Below, one piece after another: positions 9,453 through 18,250 of a stretch of 64,000 nt of DNA. Position 1 is the first letter of the stretch. Each line of letters begins with the position of its first letter. The notes beneath the pieces were generated by a model. That model made no database searches. It saw only the letters and a list, made by a program, of their open reading frames with translations, and was not told the origin of the DNA. This stretch comes from an uncultured Allomuricauda sp. GTDB taxonomy: Bacteria > Bacteroidota > Bacteroidia > Flavobacteriales > Flavobacteriaceae. The stretch lies in contig NZ_CANMPQ010000001.1 in the NCBI RefSeq assembly GCF_947499695.1, positions 1,302,001 to 1,366,000 on the forward strand, in the 5' to 3' direction. The translations under genes and the position numbers were made by a program.

Positions 9453-11186
9453 ATGTTAAAAAAATTGCTTCTCATAACCGTCCTCTGCGTTACCGCCGTT
9501 GGAACTGCGCAGCAATGTCCAGACTTATTAAGTCCTTTGGATGGGGCTACTAATGTGCCGGTTGAAACTATGATTGCGTGGGAATCGGTTCCGGGAGTTC
9601 CTGCCTATCGCATACGGTTAGGGCTTACTCCTGGAGGAGCGGAAATTCTTGACCGTTCAGTTGGGAATTCCACATCCTTTACACCACCTTTGGGATTGCC
9701 AGAGAACACACAAATTCACGTTACTATTATTCTGGATTTTCTTTTTGATAGTAATCCCGACATTATCTGCTCAAACCAATCCTTTACCACGGAAGATGTG
9801 ACAAGTCCACCGAACTGCACTTCCATAAGAACCCCAGTTGATGGTGCCACCAATGTTAGCGTGTTTTCAAACCTCGTTTGGAATTATGCTCCAAAAGCTA
9901 CCGGGTATTCCGTCCAATTAGGAACAACTCCGGGGGGCAGTGACATCCTTCCATTGACTCCAGTAGGAAATGTACTATCTTATAATCCTCCGGGTGAATT
10001 TCCTGCAAATACACTGATTTACGTCTCCATATTTCCGACGAATGAAAATGGGTCTGCATCGGGCTGCATGGAAACCAGTTTTACTACTGGTGCATTGGCG
10101 ACCATACCTGGATGCACAAACCTTATGAGTCCATCAAATGGTGATACAAATGTGCCTCTTACCCCATTGCTTGAGTGGTTCCCAGTACCAGGAGCCACAG
10201 GATATCGGGTAACCATTGGATCATCTCCAGGCGTAGCCGATGTCTTGGATAACACCTCTTTTCCAACAAATTCTACATTCGTTTTGGAATTTGAGCCCAA
10301 CAGAACATTTTTTATTACCATTGTCCCTTTCAACTCGGCCGGGGATGCAATTGGATGCGGACAAGAAAGTTTTTCAACCTTATTGGGTTGTGGACCATAT
10401 TTGGACACAACAACGGGAGAATTTGTATCCTTGAACCCCGAAATCACTTTCCCAGATACCATTTCATTATGTTCAAATCAAGTCCCGCAAACCTTTACTT
10501 CAACAGATGTAGCAGATGGATATCGGTGGTATCAAATTGATCCATTTGGGAATGAGAGTTTAATCTCATCCACCGCCGATGTTGACCTCAGTGAAAATGG
10601 CATGTACCGATATGAGGCTTATACAAATGTCGCCCAATCCGGACAACTCATTGAATGCCCATCAACCAAGCTGTTCGAAGTAGTTTCTTCGGAAGTTGCT
10701 ACCATAAATAGTCTAGATAGTCAAGATTCCGGACAGAATATACGGGTGACCGTCAATCCCTCCGGAGGAGGGGATTACGAATATGCCGTGGATGACATCA
10801 ATGGGCCATATCAAAATAGCAATGTATTCAATGTAACACCTGGAACTCATACCTTTTATGTTAGGGATAAAAATGGTTGCGGTATCGTTGAAGAAACTTT
10901 TTCCCAAGACCTGACAGTTGAGGGGTTCCCAAAATTCTTTACCCCCAACGGAGACAGTGTCAACGATTTTTGGCAATTTATTCAACCTAGAGGTTCAGAA
11001 ACCATTGTTTTCCAATCTATTCGAATCTTCAATCGATATGGTATGTTTCTTCAAGAAATCTCTCAAAATTCCCTAGGATGGGATGGAAATTTTGGTGGCC
11101 GTCCTTTACCTTCAGGGAGTTACTGGTTCAGGGCTGTTGACAATACAAATCGAGAAATACAAGGGTACTTCGCGCTTAAAAGATAA
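9453..11186 (+). CDS. Secreted T9SS type B sorting-domain protein with three tandem Fn3-like repeats
   Basis: About 577 residues; the ATG at 9453 gives a clean signal peptide (MLKKLLLITVLCV...TAQ), while an in-frame ATG at 9435 adds six polar residues. Three repeats of roughly 100 residues follow, each opening with C-x-x-L/I-x-x-P-x-x-GxTNVP, a W-x-x-VPGA-x-x-YR/SV strand, and a (S/T)PGG(A/S)-x-(I/V)L turn: beta-sandwich modules of fibronectin III character. A linker with two beta modules then leads to the type B C-terminal domain (GFPKFFTPNGDSVNDFW to GYFALKR). It shares this ending with the preceding gene and with the gene at 24.9 kb. Probably a surface adhesin or matrix protein exported by T9SS; the binding partner is unknown. 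Confidence 0.88.
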   Translation: MLKKLLLITVLCVTAVGTAQQCPDLLSPLDGATNVPVETMIAWESVPGVPAYRIRLGLTPGGAEILDRSVGNSTSFTPPLGLPENTQIHVTIILDFLFDSNPDIICSNQSFTTEDVTSPPNCTSIRTPVDGATNVSVFSNLVWNYAPKATGYSVQLGTTPGGSDILPLTPVGNVLSYNPPGEFPANTLIYVSIFPTNENGSASGCMETSFTTGALATIPGCTNLMSPSNGDTNVPLTPLLEWFPVPGATGYRVTIGSSPGVADVLDNTSFPTNSTFVLEFEPNRTFFITIVPFNSAGDAIGCGQESFSTLLGCGPYLDTTTGEFVSLNPEITFPDTISLCSNQVPQTFTSTDVADGYRWYQIDPFGNESLISSTADVDLSENGMYRYEAYTNVAQSGQLIECPSTKLFEVVSSEVATINSLDSQDSGQNIRVTVNPSGGGDYEYAVDDINGPYQNSNVFNVTPGTHTFYVRDKNGCGIVEETFSQDLTVEGFPKFFTPNGDSVNDFWQFIQPRGSETIVFQSIRIFNRYGMFLQEISQNSLGWDGNFGGRPLPSGSYWFRAVDNTNREIQGYFALKR

Positions 11187-11234
11187 TACCACGTTTTGCT
11201 TCATTTTGGTGTATCCCTTTAGTATTTTTATGGG

Positions 11235-13223
11235 ATGAAATTTCAAGTTGTTTCAGATTTTAAACCAACGGGCGATCAACCCCAGGCTATTGCAGAATTA
11301 GTCAAGGGCCTCCATGAAAATGAACCGCACCAAACACTTCTTGGCGTAACGGGATCAGGAAAAACATTTACGGTTGCCAATGTGGTGGAAAGCGTACAGC
11401 GGCCCACCTTGGTTTTGGCTCACAATAAAACCTTGGCGGCACAGCTTTACTCTGAATTCAAACAGTTCTTTCCCAACAATGCGGTTGAATACTTTGTATC
11501 CTATTACGATTATTACCAGCCTGAAGCCTATATTCCTACCAGCGGACTTTATATTGAGAAAGATTTATCCATTAATGAGGATATCGAAAAGCTCCGTTTA
11601 AGCACAACCTCTTCCCTACTCTCTGGACGCAGGGATGTTATCGTAGTAGCCTCTGTATCTTGTTTATACGGAATTGGAAATCCCATTGAATTTCAAAAAA
11701 ATGTCATTTCCATTAGAAGGGATCAGGTGATATCAAGAACAAAATTTCTGAAACAGTTGGTACAAAGTCTCTATTCCAGAACCACCGCAGATTTTAGAAA
11801 CGGAAATTTTAGGGTGAAAGGAGATGTAGTCGATGTATTTCCTGGCTATGCTGACCATGCATTTAGAATTCATTTTTTTGGGGATGAGATAGAGGAAATT
11901 GAGGCCTTGGATCCTTTCAACAATAAGGTCATTGAGATTTATGATGCCTTAAATATCTATCCTGCGAACATGTTCGTGACCTCTCCTGATGTTCTTCAAA
12001 ACGCAATTCACCTCATTCAGGATGATTTAGTCAAACAAATCGCTTATTTCAAGGAAATCGGAAGGCCCTTAGAAGCAAAGCGACTAGAGGAACGCACGAA
12101 TTTTGACCTGGAAATGATTCGAGAACTCGGCTACTGTTCCGGAATCGAAAATTACTCACGCTATTTGGATGGCAGGGAACCCGGAACACGTCCTTTCTGT
12201 CTTTTGGATTACTTTCCAGACGACTATTTAATGGTGATTGATGAAAGTCATGTGACGATTCCTCAGGTACATGCCATGTACGGTGGTGACCGTTCAAGAA
12301 AGGAGAACTTGGTGGATTATGGATTTCGACTCCCGGCAGCAATGGACAATAGACCGCTAAAGTTTGAAGAATTTGAAGCTTTGCAGAACCAAGTGCTTTA
12401 TGTAAGTGCCACCCCAGCAGATTACGAATTGCAGCTGAGTCAAGGTGTTTATGTAGAACAGGTCATCAGACCTACGGGATTGTTGGACCCTATTATTGAA
12501 GTACGTCCCAGCTTGAACCAAATTGATGATTTAGTAGAAGAAATTCAGCAACGAGTGGAATTGGATGAAAGGACATTAGTTACGACCTTGACCAAACGTA
12601 TGGCCGAAGAATTAACTAAATATCTGTCTAGAATCAATGTACGTTGCAGGTATATCCATAGTGATGTGGACACTCTGGAACGGGTAGAAATCATGCAAGA
12701 TTTGAGAAAGGGTTTGTTTGATGTTTTGATTGGGGTTAATTTACTTCGTGAAGGCCTTGATCTTCCAGAAGTTTCCCTTGTTGCCATTTTGGATGCTGAC
12801 AAGGAAGGTTTTTTACGCAGTAACCGTTCACTGACCCAAACAGTTGGAAGGGCAGCCCGAAATCTAAATGGTAAAGCAATAATGTATGCGGATACCATTA
12901 CGGACAGCATGCAGAAAACGATTGATGAAACGAATTACAGAAGAGAAAAGCAAATCATCTATAACAAGGAAAACAATATTGTACCAAAAGCTTTGAAAAA
13001 AAATCTGGATAGCGCGTTGGCTAAAAATTCTGTTTCCACCTATCATTTCCAAAAAGAAGAATTGCGAGCAGCTGAGCCGGATTTGGAATATCTGACCCAA
13101 GATCAAAAGGAGAAATTGATTCGGGAAAAGCGGAAAGCCATGGAAAAAGCGGCCAAAGAATTGAATTTCATGGAGGCCGCAAAACTAAGGGACGAAATAA
13201 AAATGCTACAGGAACAAGAGTAG
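11235..13223 (+). CDS. uvrB: Excinuclease ABC subunit B
   Basis: The DNA damage-verification helicase of nucleotide excision repair; works with UvrA and UvrC. At 662 residues it has the family length. Visible elements are Walker A GVTGSGKTFTVANV (about 39-52), the beta-hairpin region YYDYYQPEAYIP that clamps DNA, the DESHVTIPQ helicase motif II, motif VGRAARN near residue 540, and the C-terminal UVR motif (RKAMEKAAKELNFMEAAKLRDEI) used to contact UvrC. It is monocistronic, 48 nt after the T9SS gene and followed by a hairpin at 13227-13254. uvrA and uvrC are not in the window. Confidence 0.97.
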   Translation: MKFQVVSDFKPTGDQPQAIAELVKGLHENEPHQTLLGVTGSGKTFTVANVVESVQRPTLVLAHNKTLAAQLYSEFKQFFPNNAVEYFVSYYDYYQPEAYIPTSGLYIEKDLSINEDIEKLRLSTTSSLLSGRRDVIVVASVSCLYGIGNPIEFQKNVISIRRDQVISRTKFLKQLVQSLYSRTTADFRNGNFRVKGDVVDVFPGYADHAFRIHFFGDEIEEIEALDPFNNKVIEIYDALNIYPANMFVTSPDVLQNAIHLIQDDLVKQIAYFKEIGRPLEAKRLEERTNFDLEMIRELGYCSGIENYSRYLDGREPGTRPFCLLDYFPDDYLMVIDESHVTIPQVHAMYGGDRSRKENLVDYGFRLPAAMDNRPLKFEEFEALQNQVLYVSATPADYELQLSQGVYVEQVIRPTGLLDPIIEVRPSLNQIDDLVEEIQQRVELDERTLVTTLTKRMAEELTKYLSRINVRCRYIHSDVDTLERVEIMQDLRKGLFDVLIGVNLLREGLDLPEVSLVAILDADKEGFLRSNRSLTQTVGRAARNLNGKAIMYADTITDSMQKTIDETNYRREKQIIYNKENNIVPKALKKNLDSALAKNSVSTYHFQKEELRAAEPDLEYLTQDQKEKLIREKRKAMEKAAKELNFMEAAKLRDEIKMLQEQE

Positions 13224-13226
13224 AAG

Positions 13227-13254
13227 AAAGCCCCACCAAAAGGCAGGGCTTTCC
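13227..13254. terminator. Hairpin between convergent uvrB and hsp20
   Basis: Inverted repeat GAAAGCCC / GGGCTTTC with an inner CC-AAAA-GG stem, between the uvrB stop and the hsp20 stop. The T-tail is weak on the plus strand (TTTCCTC) and moderate on the minus strand (TTTCTTCT), so it may serve both converging transcripts. Confidence 0.45.
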
Positions 13255-13317
13255 TCAACTAACCAACTAAACCAACCATCATGAAACACCTAGACAGGTG
13301 TTCTCCTAAAAGTTATA

Positions 13318-13743
13318 CTATCCGATTGTAATCAATCTTTTGGGTTCTGGCAGTGCTTCTTCCTTTTTGGGAAGGGCCACTTTTAAAATCCCATCTTCGT
13401 ATTTAGCATCAATCTTGGAACCGTCTACGGTTTCGGGCAAGGTAAAAGCCCTTTTAAAAGATGCATACGTAAATTCTTTTCTTGTGTAATTTTCCTTGGT
13501 TTCTGTATCCTTGGATTTTACTTCGCTTGAAATTGTCAGGATATCGTTTTCCACTTCAATTTTAAAATCTTTTTTCTTTCCTCCCGGGACGGCTAATTCA
13601 AGTTCAAAACCTTCGGTATTGTCCTTAATGTTAACTGCAGGAGCAGAAGTTTTCCAATTATCAACTCCTCCAAACCAATCGGGATTTAAAAATTCGTCCA
13701 TAATGGATGGAAAAAACAAGTTATTTCTTTTGACTAGACTCAT
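13318..13743 (-). CDS. Small heat-shock protein, Hsp20/alpha-crystallin family
   Basis: An ATP-independent holdase of about 141 residues that keeps unfolding proteins soluble. The alpha-crystallin domain spans the centre and C-terminus, with LELAVPGGKKKDFKIEVENDILTISSE, FKRAFTLPETVD, and the conserved YEDGILKVALPK. I chose the ATG at 13743 (MSLVKRNNLFFP, then MDEF), which is the usual opening in Bacteroidota; upstream ATGs would add a hydrophobic stretch lying in the promoter region. Immediately upstream are two TGTCA-N3-TGACA inverted repeats and a TTGG...TTTG promoter-like element that is also present before grpE. Confidence 0.93.
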   Translation of the reverse strand: MSLVKRNNLFFPSIMDEFLNPDWFGGVDNWKTSAPAVNIKDNTEGFELELAVPGGKKKDFKIEVENDILTISSEVKSKDTETKENYTRKEFTYASFKRAFTLPETVDGSKIDAKYEDGILKVALPKKEEALPEPKRLITIG

Positions 13744-13785
13744 GTGATCAAATTTTATATTAAACATGTAAATCACCCTGATATA

Positions 13786-13858
13786 GACAAAGGTTATACC
13801 AATAGAAATATTATGTCATTTTGACATTTTTTTAACAAAATTAACTGTCAATATGACA
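13786..13858 (-). promoter_or_regulatory. hsp20 promoter region with two TGTCA-N3-TGACA inverted repeats
   Basis: Reading on the minus strand: an inverted repeat TGTCA-TAT-TGACA (13846-13858), a second, ATGTCA-AAA-TGACAT (13813-13827), 32 bp centre to centre (three helical turns), then 11 nt, then TTGGTATAACCTTTGTC (13786-13802). The last element resembles a sigma-54 -24/-12 site (GG and GT 12 nt apart) but also nearly matches a Bacteroidota -7 box (AACCTTTG). The same arrangement with the same 11-nt spacing precedes grpE. The regulator is unknown. Confidence 0.6.
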
Positions 13859-14260
13859 CTAATTGTAATGTGCTTTGAAGATATTGATCAACACTTCTGC
13901 CGGAACTACCTTGTCTGGGTACTTATGCATCACCTCTAACACTTGTCCTATTGCTGACGGAGGAAGTCCCATGGTCAGTCCAATATTATACAATGTATTG
14001 ATCTCTTTTTGATGTTGTTCTTGGTCAACATTCATTAAAAGTAAAAGTCTATGAAATTGCACTATACGCTCAGCTTGTGACTTCAAAGTCACCTTGGGAG
14101 ATTTTTGATTCAATAGCTTTTCGAAGGTCATTTCATCAATTCCAAGGTTTGATGCCACTCCACGCAAAAACTGATATTCAGAATCCTTTAAGGTATAGTC
14201 TACCCGTGCAAAAGCAATCATTTCGGAAAGTATACTTAATTTTTCCTTGTAGGTTCCCAT
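13859..14260 (-). CDS. TerB-like (tellurite resistance TerB family) protein
   Basis: A 133-residue all-helical soluble protein. The pattern KLSILSEMIAFARVDYTLKDSEYQFLRGVASNLGI resembles the helical TerB domain, where an early acidic pair often binds a metal; here only D21-like and D27-like acids are seen, so metal binding is uncertain. The C-terminal half has the second helical repeat (EINTLYNIGLTMGLPPSAIGQVLEVM). It lies directly upstream of hsp20 on the same strand, its stop adjoining the hsp20 upstream repeats, but the hsp20 promoter separates them. No other ter genes are present, so a tellurite role should not be assumed. Confidence 0.6.
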   Translation of the reverse strand: MGTYKEKLSILSEMIAFARVDYTLKDSEYQFLRGVASNLGIDEMTFEKLLNQKSPKVTLKSQAERIVQFHRLLLLMNVDQEQHQKEINTLYNIGLTMGLPPSAIGQVLEVMHKYPDKVVPAEVLINIFKAHYN

Positions 14261-14344
14261 ATCGGTTGGAGCTGATTCTTAATTAGATAACTCCAAAACA
14301 TGACCTTTTAGTGTGCAGACCGGCTAGGTTATGTCATTAAACAA

Positions 14345-14377
14345 AAAAAAAGCAACGTTGAATAACGTTGCTTTTTT
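14345..14377 (-). terminator. Rho-independent terminator after sucC
   Basis: A 9-bp stem AGCAACGTT / AACGTTGCT with a 4-nt loop, flanked by A-runs and T-runs on both sides, 20 nt after the sucC stop. On the minus strand it ends in eight or more T, so it should stop sucC transcripts efficiently. Confidence 0.85.
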
Positions 14378-14397
14378 GTATCATTTAAGAAGAATGT

Positions 14398-15591
14398 TTA
14401 GTTCAATACTTCTTTTACCTTGTCTGCTGCCTCTTGGAATTGAACTGCTGAGTGAACCGCTAAACCGGAATTGTCAATAATTTCTTTGGCCAATTCGGCA
14501 TTTGTTCCTTGTAACCTAACAATAATAGGGACCTGAATCGCGTCTCCCATATTTTTGTACGCATCAACAACACCTTGGGCCACACGGTCACAACGCACGA
14601 TTCCTCCAAAAATATTAATTAAAATAGCCTTCACGTTCGGGTCTTTCAAAATAATCCTGAAAGCTTCTTCAACACGTTTTGCATCTGCCGTTCCACCTAC
14701 ATCCAAAAAGTTGGCTGGTTCTCCACCCGCCATTTTTATCAAATCCATGGTCGCCATCGCAAGTCCTGCTCCATTAACCATACAACCTACATTTCCATCT
14801 AGGTCAACATAGTTAAGACCCACCTCACGTGCTTCTACCTCAATGGCATTTTCCTCACGTAAATCCCTCATTTCAGCATATGCCTTTCTCCTATACAGGG
14901 CATTATCGTCAATGGATACTTTAGCATCTACTGCCATTATCTTATCATCTGATGTCTTCAAAACTGGGTTGATTTCAAACATACTTGAATCACTTTCAAC
15001 ATATGCCTTATAAAGTGATGAAACAAACTTTGTCATTTCTTTGAAAGCCATACCGGACAATCCAAGATTAAAAGCAATCTTTCGTGCTTGAAAAGGCATT
15101 AATCCCGTTGCTGGATCAATCTCTTCGGTAAAAATTAAATGTGGGGTTTTTTCCGCAACCTCTTCTATGTCCATTCCTCCTTCGGTGGAATACATTACCA
15201 TATTTCTACCAGAAGACCTATTCAATAAGACCGACATGTAAAACTCATTGGTCTCACTATCGCCTGGATAATAAACATCTTCGGCAACAAGCACCTGATG
15301 TACTTTTTTACCTTCTGCAGATGTTTGTGGCGTAATCAAATTCATCCCGATAATGCTACCAGCAATTTCTTCAACTTCTTTCAAGTTTTTGGCCAACTTT
15401 ACACCACCACCTTTTCCACGTCCACCGGCATGCACCTGTGCTTTAATAACGTGCCATCCTGTACCCGTTTCTTGGGTAAGTCTTTTGGCAGCATCAACGG
15501 CTTCTTTGGCATTACGCGCAACAATACCGCGTTGGATTCTTACTCCAAAACTGGATAAAATTTCTTTTCCTTGATATTCGTGAAGATTCAT
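14398..15591 (-). CDS. sucC: Succinyl-CoA synthetase (ADP-forming) beta subunit
   Basis: A TCA-cycle enzyme subunit that carries the nucleotide- and CoA-binding ATP-grasp domain and interconverts succinyl-CoA and succinate with substrate-level phosphorylation. The 397-residue length is standard. Visible signatures are MNLHEYQGKEIL at the N-terminus, VKAQVHAGGRGKGGGVK, FEINPVL, GLNYVDLDGNVGCMVNGAGLAMATMD, and NIFGGIVRCD near the C-terminus. It is monocistronic, with its own -7-like element (15617-15624) and terminator; the alpha subunit sucD is not adjacent, which is common in Flavobacteriia. Confidence 0.97.
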   Translation of the reverse strand: MNLHEYQGKEILSSFGVRIQRGIVARNAKEAVDAAKRLTQETGTGWHVIKAQVHAGGRGKGGGVKLAKNLKEVEEIAGSIIGMNLITPQTSAEGKKVHQVLVAEDVYYPGDSETNEFYMSVLLNRSSGRNMVMYSTEGGMDIEEVAEKTPHLIFTEEIDPATGLMPFQARKIAFNLGLSGMAFKEMTKFVSSLYKAYVESDSSMFEINPVLKTSDDKIMAVDAKVSIDDNALYRRKAYAEMRDLREENAIEVEAREVGLNYVDLDGNVGCMVNGAGLAMATMDLIKMAGGEPANFLDVGGTADAKRVEEAFRIILKDPNVKAILINIFGGIVRCDRVAQGVVDAYKNMGDAIQVPIIVRLQGTNAELAKEIIDNSGLAVHSAVQFQEAADKVKEVLN

Positions 15592-15616
15592 TTGTGAATT
15601 GACTTTTAATTGGGGA

Positions 15617-15624
15617 CAAAAATA
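15617..15624 (-). promoter_or_regulatory. Putative sucC -7 element (TATTTTTG)
   Basis: Exact TAnnTTTG match on the minus strand, 25 nt before the sucC ATG. A TTTG lies 14 nt upstream, shorter than the usual spacing, so the -33 box is uncertain. Confidence 0.4.
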
Positions 15625-15724
15625 GAAAACGACTTTGACAAATTGAAGATGAATATGGATTAATTAAGCTCGAACATAAACTATCATCTAACAGAGGTGA
15701 TGGAATAATCAACTACAGTATGCA

Positions 15725-16363
15725 CTACATTCTGAAATCCTCGAAATCCAATGGATCAAAATTCTTGAAGTGACCGTTCATTTCAATTATGTCCTTTGTT
15801 CGATTGACTTCACTCAGCACTGTCGATGTAGTTTCTAAATGTTTTTTAATAAACAACAATCTTTCTGTTTCACTGGGTATTTGAAGCAATTGGTACTCTT
15901 GCTCGAAGGAGAGTCCCATTTTATGGGCAAGAGTATAACTATTGAATTGTTTTTCAGGGATTTTTGTGAAAGGAACATCCATCAGCTCATATAAGTTTTC
16001 AACCTTTTGCAAGACCTCAAGCTTTATCTCTTCATCATTATCGTTTTCCGAATCCAAAAATTCAACCTCCCCTCCAGCGTATAACTTTCCATCCATCTGA
16101 TTTTCAAAAGACAGAATTTTAAACACCTGTCGAGCCACACATACCACATCCATTTCGCCATTTTCATATGTAGTAACCACCTCAGCCAACTGTACTTCAG
16201 TACCATAGGCAATGGTATTGTCGATAAAGACAGGTATCCCAAATGTAATCGCCTCTTGCCTACAATCACGAATCAATTGCTTATACCGCTCTTCAAAAAT
16301 GTGGAGCGGTACAGTCTCTCCGGGAAAGAAAACCGTCTGAAGCGGAAATAGGGGTAATTTCAT
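15725..16363 (-). CDS. LON peptidase substrate-binding (Lon N-terminal domain) protein
   Basis: A stand-alone Lon N-terminal-like protein of 212 residues, with the typical opening MKLPLFPLQTVFFPGETVPLHIFEERYKQLIRDC and later VVTTYENGEMDVVCVARQVFKIL. It lacks the AAA+ and serine protease domains of Lon, so it is not a protease itself; family members are thought to bind substrates or act as adaptors, without firm proof. An upstream in-frame ATG at 16396 adds 11 residues that break the conserved opening, so the ATG at 16363 is preferred. It is divergent from lysA. Confidence 0.85.
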   Translation of the reverse strand: MKLPLFPLQTVFFPGETVPLHIFEERYKQLIRDCRQEAITFGIPVFIDNTIAYGTEVQLAEVVTTYENGEMDVVCVARQVFKILSFENQMDGKLYAGGEVEFLDSENDNDEEIKLEVLQKVENLYELMDVPFTKIPEKQFNSYTLAHKMGLSFEQEYQLLQIPSETERLLFIKKHLETTSTVLSEVNRTKDIIEMNGHFKNFDPLDFEDFRM

Positions 16364-16477
16364 GCTGCGAATTTCGCCTAAATGTACGATGCGCACTTTA
16401 AAAGAACAAGCAGGCGAAAATGTTAAATGTTGTTTTTAAAACAATTTGTTATATTAATATGATTTAGTGTCATATTC

Positions 16478-16508
16478 TTGTCAAACTTACCAGCAAGTTT
16501 TAGATTTG
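16478..16508 (+). promoter_or_regulatory. Putative lysA promoter (-33 TTG, -7 TAGATTTG)
   Basis: TTG at 16478-16480 and an exact -7 box TAGATTTG at 16501-16508, separated by 20 nt, which is within the normal Bacteroidota range. The start codon is 19 nt downstream of the -7 box. No lysine riboswitch structure is apparent in the 130-nt gap. Confidence 0.55.
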
Positions 16509-16527
16509 CTTTAAACAAAGATAGCAT

Positions 16528-17766
16528 ATGAACTCTCAAAATTTATTGAAGCTAGCCACCCAATTTGGTGCTCCTCTATATGTATATGATGCTGAAAAGA
16601 TTTCATCTCAATTTCAGCGTTTGACCAAAGCTTTTACTGGTGTTGAAAGTCTTAGGTTAAACTATGCCGCCAAAGCACTTTCAAATATTTCTATTTTGAG
16701 ATTAATGAATAGCCTTGGAAGTGGATTGGACACCGTTTCTATTCAAGAAGTTAAGCTTGGGCTTATGGCCGGTTTTAAGCCTGAATCTATCATATTTACC
16801 CCCAATGGAGTTTCCTTGGAGGAAATAGAAGAAGCATCCGCCCTGGGTGTTCAAATTAATATTGATAACCTTTCCATATTGGAACAATTTGGGAGCAAAC
16901 ACCCGGATGTTCCTGTGTGTATTCGAATAAATCCACATGTGATGGCCGGTGGAAATTCGAAAATATCTGTGGGTCATATCGATTCCAAGTTTGGAATCAG
17001 CATCCATCAAATACCACATTTATTGCGAATCGTGGAACTCACCAAAATGAACATCAACGGTATCCATATGCATACGGGGAGTGATATTTTGGATATTGAT
17101 GTATTCCTATATGCTTCGGAAATCTTGTTTGAAACCGCTAAAAATTTCAAAAACCTAGAGTTTATCGATTTTGGTAGCGGGTTTAAGGTTCCTTATAAAG
17201 CTGGAGATGTTGAAACTAACATTGAAGAATTGGGCAAAAAACTAACCAGTAAATTCAATGAATTTTGCAAAGAGTATGGAAAAGATTTGACACTAGCCTT
17301 TGAACCTGGTAAGTTTTTGGTCAGCGAGGCTGGTCACTTTTTAGCAAAAGTGAACGTCGTGAAACAAACCACTTCTACAGTGTTTGCCAGTGTGGATTCA
17401 GGTTTCAATCATCTTATTCGTCCAATGCTTTATGGGTCTTCTCATGAAATCGTTAATCTATCAAACCCGAAGGGCAAAGAACGTTATTACTCCGTTGTTG
17501 GTTATATTTGTGAAACGGATACTTTTGGTAGTAACCGGAGAATCAACGAGATTTCGGAAGGCGATGTCCTCTGCTTTAAAAATGCCGGGGCCTATTGTTT
17601 TACCATGTCGAGCAATTACAACTCCAGATATAGGCCCGCGGAGGTGCTTTGGAGCAAAGGAAAAGCTCATCTTATTCGTCAAAGGGAAACATTTGATGAC
17701 ATTCTAAAAAATCAAGTTGATATAAAAGATTTGTTCGAGAAACCTAAGGCAGCTGCTATAAAATAA
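16528..17766 (+). CDS. lysA: Diaminopimelate decarboxylase
   Basis: Catalyses the last step of lysine synthesis, decarboxylating meso-diaminopimelate with pyridoxal phosphate. The 412-residue fold type III enzyme shows the PLP lysine in LNYAAKALSN (about K49), the HMHTGSDI glycine/histidine region, DFGSGFKVPY, the EPGKFLVSEAG phosphate-binding segment, and CETDTFGSNR, which carries the cysteine contributed across the dimer interface. Its stop is 1 nt before the start of a DUF3995 membrane protein, which is therefore likely co-transcribed, although no functional link is known. Candidate promoter at 16478-16508. Confidence 0.95.
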   Translation: MNSQNLLKLATQFGAPLYVYDAEKISSQFQRLTKAFTGVESLRLNYAAKALSNISILRLMNSLGSGLDTVSIQEVKLGLMAGFKPESIIFTPNGVSLEEIEEASALGVQINIDNLSILEQFGSKHPDVPVCIRINPHVMAGGNSKISVGHIDSKFGISIHQIPHLLRIVELTKMNINGIHMHTGSDILDIDVFLYASEILFETAKNFKNLEFIDFGSGFKVPYKAGDVETNIEELGKKLTSKFNEFCKEYGKDLTLAFEPGKFLVSEAGHFLAKVNVVKQTTSTVFASVDSGFNHLIRPMLYGSSHEIVNLSNPKGKERYYSVVGYICETDTFGSNRRINEISEGDVLCFKNAGAYCFTMSSNYNSRYRPAEVLWSKGKAHLIRQRETFDDILKNQVDIKDLFEKPKAAAIK

Positions 17767-17767
17767 C

Positions 17768-18181
17768 ATGGATGTATTGGCCATACTAATTTCAATTGTT
17801 CTAATTGTTCTGGCAATACTTCATTTTTTTTGGGCATTATTTGGCATCAAAGAGCCTGAAGCTGTAGTTCCAACTTCTATAGGCAGCAATCAGGTAAAAA
17901 CTCCAAATAAAATCATGGCTGTTCTTGTTGGGTTGATTTTACTTGGTTTCGCTTTCGTATTTATAAACAAAATCAGCAATTACGTCGATTACGCCTGGCT
18001 ACGATATGTTTCTATAGGTATAGGCGTGATTTTTATTATACGCGCCTTTGGTGACTTCAAATATGTTGGATTCTTTAAAACTGCGAAGAACAGTAAATTT
18101 TCAGCGCTTGACACCAAGTACTACTCCCCACTATGCTTGCTCATGGGTGTTCTTGTCCTTATTCTCGAGTTTATTGGCTAA
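17768..18181 (+). CDS. DUF3995 family membrane protein
   Basis: A 137-residue protein with four hydrophobic segments (about 5-25, 48-67, 75-95, 118-136) and the DUF3995-type motif IRAFGDFKYVGFFKTAKNSKFSALDTKYYSPLCL between segments 3 and 4. The function of the family is not established. It starts 1 nt after the lysA stop, so it sits at the distal end of a two-gene unit. Confidence 0.75.
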   Translation: MDVLAILISIVLIVLAILHFFWALFGIKEPEAVVPTSIGSNQVKTPNKIMAVLVGLILLGFAFVFINKISNYVDYAWLRYVSIGIGVIFIIRAFGDFKYVGFFKTAKNSKFSALDTKYYSPLCLLMGVLVLILEFIG

Positions 18182-18250
18182 ACACTATTTTGGCATAATT
18201 TTCGTTAGTTTTGATATAGTCTGCGGACTAAACCCTCAAAATTCGGAACG

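Noticed and set aside
13859-14260. Tellurite-resistance locus
   Set aside because: Only a single TerB-like protein is present and metal ligands are incomplete; no terA, terC, terD or terZ nearby.
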